Shown here: positions 21,011 through 29,233 of the stretch, piece by piece
Position numbering within the stretch: position 1 is the stretch's first letter
Layout of the letters: every line of letters starts with the position of its first letter
Translations under genes and position numbers: made by a program
The notes under the pieces: model-generated
What the model saw: the letters and a program-made list of their open reading frames with translations, nothing else
The model's database searches: none
What the model was told of the DNA's origin: nothing
From: Acidobacteriota bacterium
GTDB taxonomy: Bacteria; Acidobacteriota; Blastocatellia; RBC074
Reading direction: 5' to 3'
Assembly (NCBI GenBank): GCA_016710075.1
Contig: JADJLO010000016.1
Location: 75,951-139,950, forward strand
Length of the DNA: 64,000 bases

Positions 21011-21595
21011 TTCTTAAACTCCTTTAGACGATGTTATAAACAGAAAAATCAGCGACCCATCAAAACTGGTTCCTAATCTTCGACTAAGATCCCAATTTGT
21101 TGTCGCTACTTGATTTTCAGACTGATGAAAATTGTAAATCTTTTAGTTTTCAGTGTTTCCAGCATTTACGTTATTGCTTTCAGGTGATTAATTGCGCACC
21201 TGATTTTCCTTTTTATATGGCAATTATCATTCCAACTACCTGACCAACCCTCGATAAGGGCTCAACATTACTAATAAGAACAACTTACATTGATATTAAT
21301 ATTTCTCCTGCGGCTCGCCCTATTCAAGAAAATGAATTTATTTGCAAATTTTCGGATAACCCAATCATGTCTTTATCAATAATTGGACAAAATAGTCCAA
21401 AGTTCACGCCTGAGCGTGGACAACATTGGAAGATTCAAGCTGAAGCTTGAACTCTGAAGAGGTTTTTTTGAGTGATTTGAAAATTGGTTGGATGGAGAGG
21501 AGCCACATGAATAAGGACGAATCGAATCGGGTCCTCACCGCTCAATCATCTTATTCACACGGCTCCTCATCGAGTAGGAGGCTCAAGGGGCACCT
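21011..21595. other. Intergenic region upstream of the third receptor
   Basis: About 585 nt, AT-rich near the receptor start. TTGGAC/GTCCAA at 21383-21400 (6-nt spacer) is an operator-like palindrome, and TTCAAGCT/AGCTTGAA near 21433-21450 is a tight hairpin followed by a T-run, a possible terminator for the minus-strand gene ending at 21596. No convincing gene here. Confidence 0.4.
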
Positions 21596-22267
21596 TCAGG
21601 CCTCCCACACGATACTTAAGTTGCAGGAATTGAGGCGGGTTCGTGAGCGCCTTGCATCGCTGACTTCGCAATCGACGAAAGCGACCTGTTGGAGCATGGT
21701 TTCGAAGACCTGGCGATAATAGGCCTGCGCGCAATTAAGTGTATCGAGCCGATCCGAGAATACGCCCTTATCGATTGTCACCAGAACTCCACCCTTGTGA
21801 CTCTCGGTGATGATGTGATTGAAGCTTCCGGCGAAGGAATTGGCGACATGCCTGGTCATAGCCAGCGCCATTCTCGATCGAAGAGACCGAGGCAGGCTGC
21901 GAACCGTATTTCTAAAAATTCCCGGAAACCGGTTATTGAGAGTCCTGAGAACATTTCGCCCTGTTTCGTCGAAAACATCGGTCGCGTTCGGCTCATAAGC
22001 GATCAGCCTGGCAAGTCTGATGGCCTTTGCGGCGCTGATTATCTCCACTCGTCTTTCGATGAGTTCATGCGTGCGGGAAATACTCAATCCGAGTTCCCGC
22101 TCGGCACGCGCGTAAGCGTGAGGAATCTGATGACGAACCGTTTTCAGCAGTTCGTGCTGAATCAGCGGGGCGCAGGATGGCACTCCTACGCAGATATCAC
22201 TCTGAATTGGTGGGACAGCCAATCCAATGGGGCGTATAGCGGTTTGGGCATTGATTGGGGCGAGCAT
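21596..22267 (-). CDS. BchJ/V4R-like small-molecule-binding protein (tentative)
   Basis: 223 residues. The C-terminal two thirds show the layout I associate with bacteriochlorophyll-type 4-vinyl reductase (BchJ) and V4R-domain proteins: an LPRSLRSRMALAMTRH segment, then NSFAGSFN, an acidic/loop region, CAQAYYRQVFETMLQQ, a CEVSDARRSRTRLNSC segment with paired Cys, and IVWE at the end. The match is by pattern recognition only and is weak. V4R domains bind small hydrophobic ligands or metals. GGGGAA lies 6 nt upstream of the ATG. No photosynthesis genes are visible nearby, so a role in pigment synthesis should not be assumed. Confidence 0.5.
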   Translation of the reverse strand: MLAPINAQTAIRPIGLAVPPIQSDICVGVPSCAPLIQHELLKTVRHQIPHAYARAERELGLSISRTHELIERRVEIISAAKAIRLARLIAYEPNATDVFDETGRNVLRTLNNRFPGIFRNTVRSLPRSLRSRMALAMTRHVANSFAGSFNHIITESHKGGVLVTIDKGVFSDRLDTLNCAQAYYRQVFETMLQQVAFVDCEVSDARRSRTRLNSCNLSIVWEA

Positions 22268-22604
22268 AGTATTCCCCTGTTATTTGGATCTGAATACCTT
22301 TTGCATTCCCGGGGATTGCACCAGTTTTTCAGGATGAAGCACGAGAAAGAAAGGCGCAGCCGACGATAAACATCTGATGGCAATCAATCAGTCCCCCCTG
22401 TCTGAGACCCGCGACAGCTGGACTGATCATCCATCTTGCTTATCTTTACTTTGATATCACCGCTAACTAAATCTTGTGATTTGGGGAAGGTAGCAGCTAA
22501 CAAAGAACCAGCAACGTCTACACTAACCTGACTTTAATATAAAAAAGTGAAAATTTGCGGGCGGAGATTAGCGCAGAAGAGCATCGAGTGTCAATAAAAA
22601 ACCT
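22268..22604. other. Intergenic region, no feature recognised
   Basis: About 337 nt between two minus-strand genes. I see no gene, RNA or repeat that I can support; the stretch before 22600 is AT-rich and may hold the promoter of the V4R-like gene. Confidence 0.4.
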
Positions 22605-23465
22605 TTAGGAAACGCAAAGAATCTGCAGAATTTCAAATCCGTACCTGGAAATCTTGATTTCACCGAGGCCGTAGATAGGTGAAAGATCTTCGAGAGTTCG
22701 CGGACGGGCTATGGCAAGGTGTTCGAGAGTTTTGTCGTGGCAGATCATATAGAGCGGCAATCGTTCGTTTTTAGCTGTCATTTCGCGCCAGGCATTGAGG
22801 CGCTCGACGATTAATCGTTCATCGGCGGTGAGGGGGCGGAGTTGAATCGAGCTTCTTTTGGTCTTGCGTGGGGTTTCGGGCGGCTCGGGCTGTTCAGATC
22901 TATGGCGAAGGCGAGCCCTGCGAAGTTCGACATTCAGGCGGCCTTCGTTTTCAAGCCTGAGGCAGAGTTCCTGATAGACTTCAAGAGCGATCCTGGCGTC
23001 CAGAGCGGCATATGAGAGTTGATGGCGGCTCAAGGGGCGACGCAACCAGTCACTGCGCTGGTAGGTCTTATCGAGCGGATAGCCGAAAAGGTGCTCGCAG
23101 ACCGAGGTCAGGCTGTGAGATTTGAGTTTCAGTGTCTTGCGTGAAAGTTTGAGAGTATCGACCAGGCCCGCGACATCGAATCCGGCGCCGAGCAGAACAT
23201 TTTCATCGAACCTGGCATTGTGTGCGGCCATGGTTTCATCGGGGTTTTCGATGAGTTCCCTGGCTTCGGCAATCCCCGCACAGAGAGCATCGATGACGAT
23301 GACCTTTCCTGTCGGAGAAGCCAGTTGAAGCAGGCTCAGACAGTTCTGCCTGGTCCCCGGATCGAAGAAGGTCTCCGTGTCCAGCCCGATGACCGGCTGA
23401 TTCCTGAATAAGGCCAGCGCCTCCTTCACTTCAATTGGATCGATCAAATATTCAAATGAAATCAT
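22605..23465 (-). CDS. Ribonuclease D-like 3'-5' exonuclease with HRDC domain
   Basis: About 286 residues. DEDDy exonuclease motifs are all present: VIGLDTETFF (Exo I), AHNARFDENVL (Exo II), and SYAALDARIALEVY (Exo III with Tyr). The C-terminal 80 residues (RLNAWREMTAKNERLPLYMI, IYGLGEIKISRYG) form an HRDC nucleic-acid-binding domain. RNase D trims 3' ends of tRNA precursors and other small RNAs. Length is shorter than E. coli RNase D, which has two HRDC domains. ATG 23465 is preferred; a TTG at 23477 would start inside the adjacent palindromic repeat. No clear ribosome binding site. Confidence 0.88.
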   Translation of the reverse strand: MISFEYLIDPIEVKEALALFRNQPVIGLDTETFFDPGTRQNCLSLLQLASPTGKVIVIDALCAGIAEARELIENPDETMAAHNARFDENVLLGAGFDVAGLVDTLKLSRKTLKLKSHSLTSVCEHLFGYPLDKTYQRSDWLRRPLSRHQLSYAALDARIALEVYQELCLRLENEGRLNVELRRARLRHRSEQPEPPETPRKTKRSSIQLRPLTADERLIVERLNAWREMTAKNERLPLYMICHDKTLEHLAIARPRTLEDLSPIYGLGEIKISRYGFEILQILCVS

Positions 23466-23475
23466 TGGGAAAAAC

Positions 23476-23815
23476 AAGATTACGAAACAGACGAAACGAA
23501 AATTTTCAGGCTGTCAATATCAGTGATCAACCACTCCGTTGCGGAAAGTTTAAAGCATGAACCGATGATACGTGGATCATTGAAAAGGCGGGGTGCGGGT
23601 GGCTTTGGTGTCGTGGCCACTCAAATATTGAAAAATCGCAACGCCACCGTTTAACAGGACCGCAAATTTGTGCGTTTGGAGCGTCAAACTTTTCTAACGG
23701 CCTTTCCGCAACGGAGATCAACCATGTTTTTTGTTAGACGAAATATTTGAAATGTACGAAGCATACTTTTTTCAGTCCTTTTCGTTTGTTTCGTTTATTT
23801 CGTCTGTTTCTTAAT
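23476..23815. repeat. 9-bp-period intergenic palindrome, copy 5, with nested element
   Basis: Left arm from 23478 (GATTACGAAACAGACGAAAC), right arm 23778-23815 (CCTTTTCGTTTGTTTCGTTT...). The loop is interrupted by a 183-bp element with its own inverted repeats. Removing it leaves a loop related to the plus-orientation core (GTCAATATCAGTG, TTTTTTGTTAGACGAA). The right arm ends inside the methyltransferase gene: one base change (GATTAAG for GATTACG) makes that gene's TAA stop. Confidence 0.85.
23534..23716. mobile_element. 183-bp MITE-like element with 15-bp inverted ends and 8-bp target duplication
   Basis: Terminal inverted repeats CTCCGTTGCGGAAAG (23534-23548) and CTTTCCGCAACGGAG (23702-23716) are perfect. 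They are flanked by the direct repeat ATCAACCA (23526-23533 and 23717-23724), an 8-bp target-site duplication. No coding capacity, so it would depend on a transposase elsewhere. A 37-bp sequence with similar ends occurs at 56376-56412. Confidence 0.85.
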
Positions 23816-24572
23816 CTTTCTTTCTTGCATAAACTCTGATGACGTCTCCCAGTTTGAGCCTGAGGGTGAGATCACTGATTCCCAGTTTTTCGCTCAGTCT
23901 GGCGATCAGCCTGGCGGAAGATTGATGGTACCTTCCCAGCCTGCTGATGAAAAGTCGGACACTCATCGCCTTGCCGACGCTTCTCGACTCGAGTATTTCG
24001 AACCCGGTCTGATCCAGCAGGATTTTCAAGGTAGCGGGAGTGAAAAAGAAAACGTGGTCCGGAATAATCTGGCGCCATCTTGAGCCGAGCAGACTGAACC
24101 AGAAGCTGGAGATATCCGGCGTTTCGATCACCAGCAATCCACCGGGTTTGATGACTCTGTGAAGTTCGCGAAGCTCTGAGGACGGGCTCCTGAAATGCTC
24201 GATCACGTGGTAAAGAACCGCGACATCGAAATGATCGGCCGGATAATGCACATCACTCAGTGTGCCGCCACGGCAGTCCAGAGAGCGCGACAGGCATACG
24301 GCCAGGTTGTTGACATCCGCTTCGACGCCTTCAGCCTTGAAAGTCTGGCCGAAAGTCTGGCCGGCTGAAGCAAGAAAATCTCCGGTCGAAGAACCGATTT
24401 CAAGAAGCCTGCCGTGATCAATGAATCTCTTCAAATCGGAGACTCTTTCGTCTGCGGTGATCCGTCGCCAGGGAGCTTCACTGGTTTCGACATCGGGCTC
24501 GACCAGCGAGAGCTGGCGTGCCCGGTCGGCGAGGCGGGTCATCTCTGATGCGGTCAGGCTGCCCTGATTCAA
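23811..24572 (-). CDS. Class I SAM-dependent methyltransferase (main part, frameshifted N-terminus)
   Basis: 254-codon frame carrying the methyltransferase core: LLEIGSSTGDFL (motif I, SAM binding), FDVAVLYHVIEH (motif IV region), LREL-HRVIKPGGLLVIETPD and a C-terminal region FFFTPATLKILLDQTGF typical of Methyltransf_11/23 enzymes found in polysaccharide and glycan loci. The protein continues upstream in another frame (see 24650-24756) with a zinc ribbon. The last codons RKKD and the TAA stop come from the arm of the palindromic repeat. It follows the glycosyltransferase gene closely and is likely co-transcribed with it. Confidence 0.88.
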   Translation of the reverse strand: MNQGSLTASEMTRLADRARQLSLVEPDVETSEAPWRRITADERVSDLKRFIDHGRLLEIGSSTGDFLASAGQTFGQTFKAEGVEADVNNLAVCLSRSLDCRGGTLSDVHYPADHFDVAVLYHVIEHFRSPSSELRELHRVIKPGGLLVIETPDISSFWFSLLGSRWRQIIPDHVFFFTPATLKILLDQTGFEILESRSVGKAMSVRLFISRLGRYHQSSARLIARLSEKLGISDLTLRLKLGDVIRVYARKKD

Positions 24573-24756
24573 CGAATCGGCTTCTGTTTCTTTTGCAGAC
24601 TGATTCTTTTCAGGAGGCAGTTCGACAAAGAAGAGGCCGCAGCCGCGGCAGCGCGCAGCAGCGGGCCGTCAGACGCTCGGCAGCAAGGATGAAATCCGCA
24701 TCGGCAGAGCCGCACAGATCGCAACTTGTATTTTTTATTTCATTGCCGCGATTCAA
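24573..24756 (-). pseudogene. N-terminal zinc-ribbon part of the methyltransferase, in two frames
   Basis: Reading back from the methyltransferase, the frame stays open as CRGCGLFFVELPPEKNQ up to about 24650. In another frame, 24662-24756 encodes NTSCDLCGSADADFILA, ERLTARCC. Together they make the CxxC...CxxC zinc ribbon that usually starts such methyltransferases, broken by an indel in the GC-repeat at about 24650-24662. A TTG at 24756, overlapping the end of the glycosyltransferase gene, is the likely start. Confidence 0.6.
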
Positions 24757-25894
24757 AACACTCCCGGTAAAGCCTCAAAGTTTCGATTGCCGTTTCGCGC
24801 CACGAGAATTTCGCCGCCTGAATTATCCCTCTTTGTTTCAATCCCTCTCTCAGCGAATGATCAGATATGATTCTGATGATCGCCTGCCGCAGATCGGACT
24901 CATCGAGAGGGTCGATTAAGAGAGCGGCATCTCCGCATACTTCCGGCAGACTCGAAGTAATACCGGTGATCACCGGCGTCCCGCAAGCCATGGCCTCCAA
25001 CGGCGGCAAGCCAAATCCTTCAAAGATTGAAGGATACACAAATGCGGCGGCAGTGCGATAGAGCGCAGGGAGATCCTGGTCTTCGACATACCCGGTGAGG
25101 ACCACATCGCCGGCCCATTTATGGCTTCTGACTTCTGAAAAGATTTCATCCGCCAACCAGAGCTTGCGCCCGACTATCACCAGTTGATGCCTGAAATCAG
25201 GATTATCTTCTCTCAATTGTGAGTAAGCTCGAATCAATCGGATCAGGTTCTTCCTCGGCTGCAGACTGCCGACAGCCAGCAGAAAATCCCCGCCGATACC
25301 GAATTTTTGCCTGATCTCGATCGCTTCATTTTCAGATTCAGGTTTGGAGGAAAACCTTGACTCGATGCCGTTATAAGTCAGAGCGACTTTTTCCGGCGCC
25401 AGGCCATAAGTTTCGATCAGATCCCGGCGGGAATATTCCGAGACCGTTGCAATCCTGGTAGCCTTGCGGGCTGTTCGACGGACCGTCAGCTTCAATTGCA
25501 TGCTTCCGCGGCGTGTGAATGTTTCAGGCAGATGCTCGAAGGCAAGGTCGTGGATCGTAGCAAGAACGGGAACCGGACAAAACGGAGGCGCAGTGTATTG
25601 AACATGAAGAACATCGACCGGATGGATTCTCAAATCGAATGCCAGCGCCAGAGGAACTCTGACCAAAGGCGTCGGAGGCGGGAGCCGTCTAATTTGAAAA
25701 TTCGGGTGCCGCGGGATGAACTCTTCGCGCCATTGCCCTGCAGTCTGCGCGTCCGTCAGGTAGACGGTATAACGGTTCACTGTGTCGATCTCCGACAAAG
25801 CCAGAATCAGGTTTTTGATGTAGGTTTCGTTGCCTCCCTGGCGAGCTCCGATCGCATGAGCATCAATTCCGATGTGAATAGTCCGGTTGCTCAA
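24740..25894 (-). CDS. GT4-family glycosyltransferase
   Basis: 384-residue GT-B glycosyltransferase of family 4. N-terminal acceptor domain: IGIDAHAIGARQGGNETYI, with VLHVQYTAPP and ATIHDLAFEHLP. C-terminal nucleotide-sugar domain from about residue 190: FLLAVGSLQPRKNLIRLI, VVLTGYVEDQDLPALYR, and the E-x7-E signature PSIFEGFGLPPLEAMACG. Acts in the cytoplasm on an activated sugar, probably building a surface glycan. The next gene downstream is a methyltransferase whose start overlaps its end. A degenerate palindromic repeat lies 18 nt upstream of the ATG. Confidence 0.9.
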   Translation of the reverse strand: MSNRTIHIGIDAHAIGARQGGNETYIKNLILALSEIDTVNRYTVYLTDAQTAGQWREEFIPRHPNFQIRRLPPPTPLVRVPLALAFDLRIHPVDVLHVQYTAPPFCPVPVLATIHDLAFEHLPETFTRRGSMQLKLTVRRTARKATRIATVSEYSRRDLIETYGLAPEKVALTYNGIESRFSSKPESENEAIEIRQKFGIGGDFLLAVGSLQPRKNLIRLIRAYSQLREDNPDFRHQLVIVGRKLWLADEIFSEVRSHKWAGDVVLTGYVEDQDLPALYRTAAAFVYPSIFEGFGLPPLEAMACGTPVITGITSSLPEVCGDAALLIDPLDESDLRQAIIRIISDHSLREGLKQRGIIQAAKFSWRETAIETLRLYRECFESRQ

Positions 25895-25911
25895 TTTTTG
25901 TTGAGAGGGAA

Positions 25912-26041
<130 letters not shown>

Positions 26042-26058
26042 TTCTTCCTTCTTCCTCC

Positions 26059-26742
26059 TTATCTTCCAGCCAGTTTATCGAGTTCTTCAGCGGCGTCCTC
26101 ATAGCGATCGAAGCGGCGCTCGTCGGCGCGGAAGGCGGCGGTATGATAAATCCTCCGGCCATTGATGATCCGCGACCTGTGTTTCATGTGGAGCATCTCA
26201 TGATACATGACGAACGATATCAGATATTCCGGAATTTGAGGATCATCGAGCGAGCGGCTGATGACGATTGTCTCGTGGACATAATCGTGATGACCGAGGA
26301 TTCTTTTGGTCCTGCGGGCGCTCCAACTGAGAGTCGGTTTGGTCAGCTCGTTGTCGAAATACTGGCGGTTGAGCCGGGCAAAGAGCTTGTCAAGATTGTA
26401 GGTGAATCCATCAGATCCGGTCAGGCGCTTTCTACCGCGCTGCTGTCTCGCCAGATCGGATGCTCTCAGCACATCGGGCTGATAGGCATACTGTCGATAA
26501 AGTTTGACGTCCTCAGTACTGGCCCGCTTGTTGTAGAGTTTTGAGACCAGCATGAACGCCAGCGCTCGATATACCTGCTGCGGAGCATCACGAAGAACGT
26601 CTGAAACGCGGACATAAACGCGTTGCTTGCGGATGCGGATGGTGTGGTTCAAACCGGCGAATGGATAGAAGCTCACCTGGATCTCTGGCGGCTCCGACCT
26701 GTTCCCGACCTGCCTGAAGGCCTCAGCCACGTGAATTTTCAT
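26059..26742 (-). CDS. SprT-like zinc metalloprotease
   Basis: About 228 residues. The zinc site is VMYHEMLHMKH (HExxH), preceded by LNRQYFDNELTKPTLSWS and followed by HTAAFRADERRFDRY, the layout of SprT/YgjP-like (DUF45-related) peptidases. No signal peptide or membrane segment from the chosen start, so cytoplasmic. SprT-type proteins in eukaryotes act on DNA-protein crosslinks; bacterial function is unclear. ATG 26742 (MKIHVAEAFRQVG) is preferred over an upstream frame extension to 26820, which overlaps the divergent rarA region. Neither has a strong ribosome binding site. Confidence 0.82.
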   Translation of the reverse strand: MKIHVAEAFRQVGNRSEPPEIQVSFYPFAGLNHTIRIRKQRVYVRVSDVLRDAPQQVYRALAFMLVSKLYNKRASTEDVKLYRQYAYQPDVLRASDLARQQRGRKRLTGSDGFTYNLDKLFARLNRQYFDNELTKPTLSWSARRTKRILGHHDYVHETIVISRSLDDPQIPEYLISFVMYHEMLHMKHRSRIINGRRIYHTAAFRADERRFDRYEDAAEELDKLAGR

Positions 26743-26823
26743 TGATGCTTCGCCTGAAAACATGGGGCAAGCTGCTGAATTATGGGGCTGGTTTTGAGTT
26801 TTCACAGAGGTATCCTTCAACTT

Positions 26824-27762
26824 ATGCCAGGGAGAGCAAAAAATTCAAGTCTGTTTCCCGAAATGGAGCCGCCGGCGAAGGTGCGGAGCGACCTGACCAC
26901 GCGAAACGATCCATCGTCACCGCTGGCTGAGAGGATGAGGCCGCAAACGCTGACTGAGTTCATCGGCCAGCAGCACCTGCTGTCCGATGGCAAGCTTTTA
27001 AGAAAGCTGATCGAGGGGGACCGGCTAACCTCGATGATCTTCTGGGGACCACCGGGAACCGGCAAGACGACGCTGGCGCGGATCATCGCCGAGCAGACAG
27101 CAGCGAACTTCGTCCCATTCAGCGCGGTCACTTCCGGGATCAAGGAGATCCGGCAGGTAATGGCGGAGGCCGCGGAAATTCGCGCTTCGATGGGTCGCCG
27201 GACGGTTCTTTTCGTCGATGAGATTCACCGCTTCAATAAAGCCCAGCAGGACGCTTTTCTGCCATACGTCGAAAACGGGACGATCATTCTGATAGGCGCA
27301 ACGACTGAAAATCCGTCATTCGAGATAAATTCGGCGCTTCTTTCGAGGGTCAAGGTCTATGTTCTCAACCAGCTGACAGAAGATGAGATTCTGATGATTC
27401 TGAAGCAGGCTTTGAATGACGCAGAACGAGGCCTCGGAGCGCTCAGTGTCACGATTTCAGAAGACGAGTTGAGACTGCTTGCCGTTCATACGGGTGGCGA
27501 TGCGCGCACGGCGCTCAATACGCTGGAACTGGCGGTCCTTTCGGCCAGGGTCGATGAGGAAGGCCATCGCCTCATCACCGAGGAAGATCTGAAGGAAGCG
27601 CTGCAGAGAGTCTCGGCGCTCTACGATAAGACCGGCGAGCAGCATTACAACCTGATTTCCGCCTTCATCAAGTCGATTCGAAATTCGGATGTCGATGCGA
27701 CTCTTTACTGGCTGGCCAGAATGATCGAGGGCGAATCGTTCATCATGCGGCTGAAGACATAG
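26824..27762 (+). CDS. rarA: Replication-associated recombination protein A, N-terminal part (broken gene)
   Basis: AAA+ ATPase of the RarA/MgsA (WHIP) family, acting at stalled replication forks. Present: SPLAERMRPQTLTEFIGQQH, Walker A GPPGTGKTT, Walker B VLFVDEIHRFNKAQQD, sensor GATTENPSFEIN, and arginine-finger region ALLSRVKVYVL. At 27749-27751 the frame is lost: after MIEGESFIMR it reads LKT and stops. The next expected segment (AEDIGLADPQAL) continues in another frame, and about seven residues of the family are missing between them, so a deletion of about 20 nt is inferred. Start at ATG 26824; upstream ATG at 26782 is possible. Confidence 0.85.
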   Translation: MPGRAKNSSLFPEMEPPAKVRSDLTTRNDPSSPLAERMRPQTLTEFIGQQHLLSDGKLLRKLIEGDRLTSMIFWGPPGTGKTTLARIIAEQTAANFVPFSAVTSGIKEIRQVMAEAAEIRASMGRRTVLFVDEIHRFNKAQQDAFLPYVENGTIILIGATTENPSFEINSALLSRVKVYVLNQLTEDEILMILKQALNDAERGLGALSVTISEDELRLLAVHTGGDARTALNTLELAVLSARVDEEGHRLITEEDLKEALQRVSALYDKTGEQHYNLISAFIKSIRNSDVDATLYWLARMIEGESFIMRLKT

Positions 27763-27782
27763 GTCTCGCCGATCCGCAGGCT

Positions 27783-28136
27783 TTGGTGATAGCGGCCGCC
27801 GCGGCCCAGGCGACTCATCTCATCGGCATGCCCGAGGCAAGGCTCACACTGGCTGAGGCTGCGGCTTATCTGGCCCTGGCGCCCAAATCGAACAGTGTCT
27901 GTGTGGGCTATGAAGCCGCGGCCGCCGATGCCCGAGCCACACAGGCCGAACCCGTTCCCTTGCACTTGCGGAATGCTCCAACGGGTTTAATGAAAGGCCT
28001 CGGTTATGGCAAAGATTACAAGTATGCGCACGATTTCGAGGAGGCAAAAACCGACATGGTCTGCCTGCCTGAAAAACTAAAAGGCAAAAAATATCTTGAG
28101 GAAAAACAGATTACGAAACCGAACGAAATAAACTAA
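27783..28136 (+). CDS. rarA: RarA C-terminal part, truncated by an intergenic repeat
   Basis: The frame actually opens at about 27751 (AEDIGLADPQALVIAA). It contains the conserved C-terminal domain: HLIGMPEARLTLAEAAAYLA, LAPKSNSV, VPLHLRNAPTGLMKGLGYG and YKYAHD. The final family segment after CLPEKLKGKKYLEE is missing. Instead the last codons QITKPNEIN and the TAA stop are encoded by the left arm of repeat copy 7. So this gene is damaged twice: an internal deletion and repeat insertion at its 3' end. Confidence 0.8.
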   Translation: MVIAAAAAQATHLIGMPEARLTLAEAAAYLALAPKSNSVCVGYEAAAADARATQAEPVPLHLRNAPTGLMKGLGYGKDYKYAHDFEEAKTDMVCLPEKLKGKKYLEEKQITKPNEIN

Positions 28137-28261
28137 ACAGACGAAAATAATCAGACGGATATTGGACGAGAAACTCAAAATGGTAAATCTTTGAAGTCAA
28201 CAAGTTACTTCCCGTATTTAACTTTTCGTTTGTTTCGTTTATTTCGTTCGGTTTCGTAATC
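28109..28261. repeat. 9-bp-period intergenic palindrome, copy 7
   Basis: Left arm GATTACGAAACCGAACGAAA..., right arm ending TTTCGTTCGGTTTCGTAATC. Both arms carry the same unusual variant (ACCGAACG in place of ACAGACG) in complementary form, so the stem stays paired. The left arm overlaps the rarA 3' end; the right arm ends 10 nt before the dehydrogenase ATG. Confidence 0.9.
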
Positions 28262-28271
28262 CTCCCAAATT

Positions 28272-29030
28272 ATGACAGCACAATATGATCTTCGCGGGAA
28301 AATAGCCGTCGTCACGGGCGCCGGTTCAGGCATAGGTCGCTCGTCGGCCATTACCCTGGCGCGCAACGGCGCGGCGGTAGTCGTCAATTACAAGGACAAC
28401 GAGCGAGGCGCCGCTGAAACAGTCAGTGAAATCCAGGCGATGAGGGGCAATGCGGTGAAAGTTCAGGCCGATGTCACCAAACGCGAGGATGTCATGCGGC
28501 TGATGGCCGAGACGATGGACAATTTCGGGCGGGTGGACATCCTGGTCAACAATGCCGGCAGCATAGTCAAGTTGATGCGGATTGAAGATTGCACCGATGA
28601 GGTCTGGGACGCCGTGATGGATGTCAACCTGAAGAGCGCCTTTCTCTGCTCGCAGGCGGTGATACCTTATTTCAAGGAGCAGCGCAGCGGGAGGATCATC
28701 AACATTTCGTCGCTGGCCGCCCAGCTTGGAGGCCGCGGAGGCTCGATTCCCTATGCCACTGCGAAGGCGGCACTCAATGTCTTCACCAAGGGGCTGGCCA
28801 ACGAGCTTGGCCCGTACTCGATCACGGTCAACGCCATCGCTCCGGGAATCATCCTGACACCGTTCCACGATCGGTTTTCGCGGCCCGACAGGCTGCAGGA
28901 AGTGATCAACGCCACACCGCTCCAAAGGGCGGGCTCACCTGAAGAGGTTGGAGGATTCGTGGCCTTTCTCGCTTCGAACGAAGCCGGATTCATCACGGGC
29001 GAAGTGCTTGGCATCGACGGCGGCAGGTAA
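28272..29030 (+). CDS. Short-chain dehydrogenase/reductase (FabG-like)
   Basis: 252 residues, a classical SDR. Cofactor motif VVTGAGSGIGRSSA (TGxxxGIG), NNAG at about residue 90, catalytic Ser in IINISSLAA, YATAK (Tyr-x3-Lys), NAIAPGIILTPF and the C-terminal GEVLGIDGGR. An NAD(P)H-dependent reductase acting on a carbonyl or alcohol in the cytoplasm; similar to FabG or glucose 1-dehydrogenase but not next to fatty-acid genes, so the substrate is open. The gene starts 10 nt after a palindromic repeat and has no recognisable Shine-Dalgarno sequence of its own. Confidence 0.9.
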   Translation: MTAQYDLRGKIAVVTGAGSGIGRSSAITLARNGAAVVVNYKDNERGAAETVSEIQAMRGNAVKVQADVTKREDVMRLMAETMDNFGRVDILVNNAGSIVKLMRIEDCTDEVWDAVMDVNLKSAFLCSQAVIPYFKEQRSGRIINISSLAAQLGGRGGSIPYATAKAALNVFTKGLANELGPYSITVNAIAPGIILTPFHDRFSRPDRLQEVINATPLQRAGSPEEVGGFVAFLASNEAGFITGEVLGIDGGR

Positions 29031-29038
29031 GGCAACGG

Positions 29039-29233
29039 TCATTCGAGTTCTCTGAGCCTTGGGACGGCGAAAGTCACGATGATCGCCATCAAGGCGATCA
29101 ACAGGCCGCCAAGTCCGAGCGCAAGTTGTACTCCGTGATGGCCGAACCTGTTGCCGATAATTCCCGCCAGCGCACCGGTAATCAGACTTCCCAACGGAGG
29201 AAAACCCAGAAAAGCCACGCTGTAGAAGCTCAT
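29039..29233 (-). CDS. MFS exporter, C-terminal fragment (after a deletion)
   Basis: Encodes MSFYSVAFLGFPPLGSLITG, a GNRFGHHGVQ loop and a final membrane helix (LALGLGGLLIALMAIIVTFA), the last two helices of the MFS protein encoded just upstream. The frame is open back to 29449 but only the part below about 29233 is coding. A stretch of roughly 16 residues expected between the halves (the conserved loop ending RGRV before MSFYS) is absent, so a deletion of about 50 nt not divisible by three is inferred. Confidence 0.7.
   Translation of the reverse strand: MSFYSVAFLGFPPLGSLITGALAGIIGNRFGHHGVQLALGLGGLLIALMAIIVTFAVPRLRELE

Noticed and set aside
21447..21719. 90-codon plus-strand frame
   Set aside because: Overlaps the better-supported V4R-like gene on the other strand and has no family resemblance.
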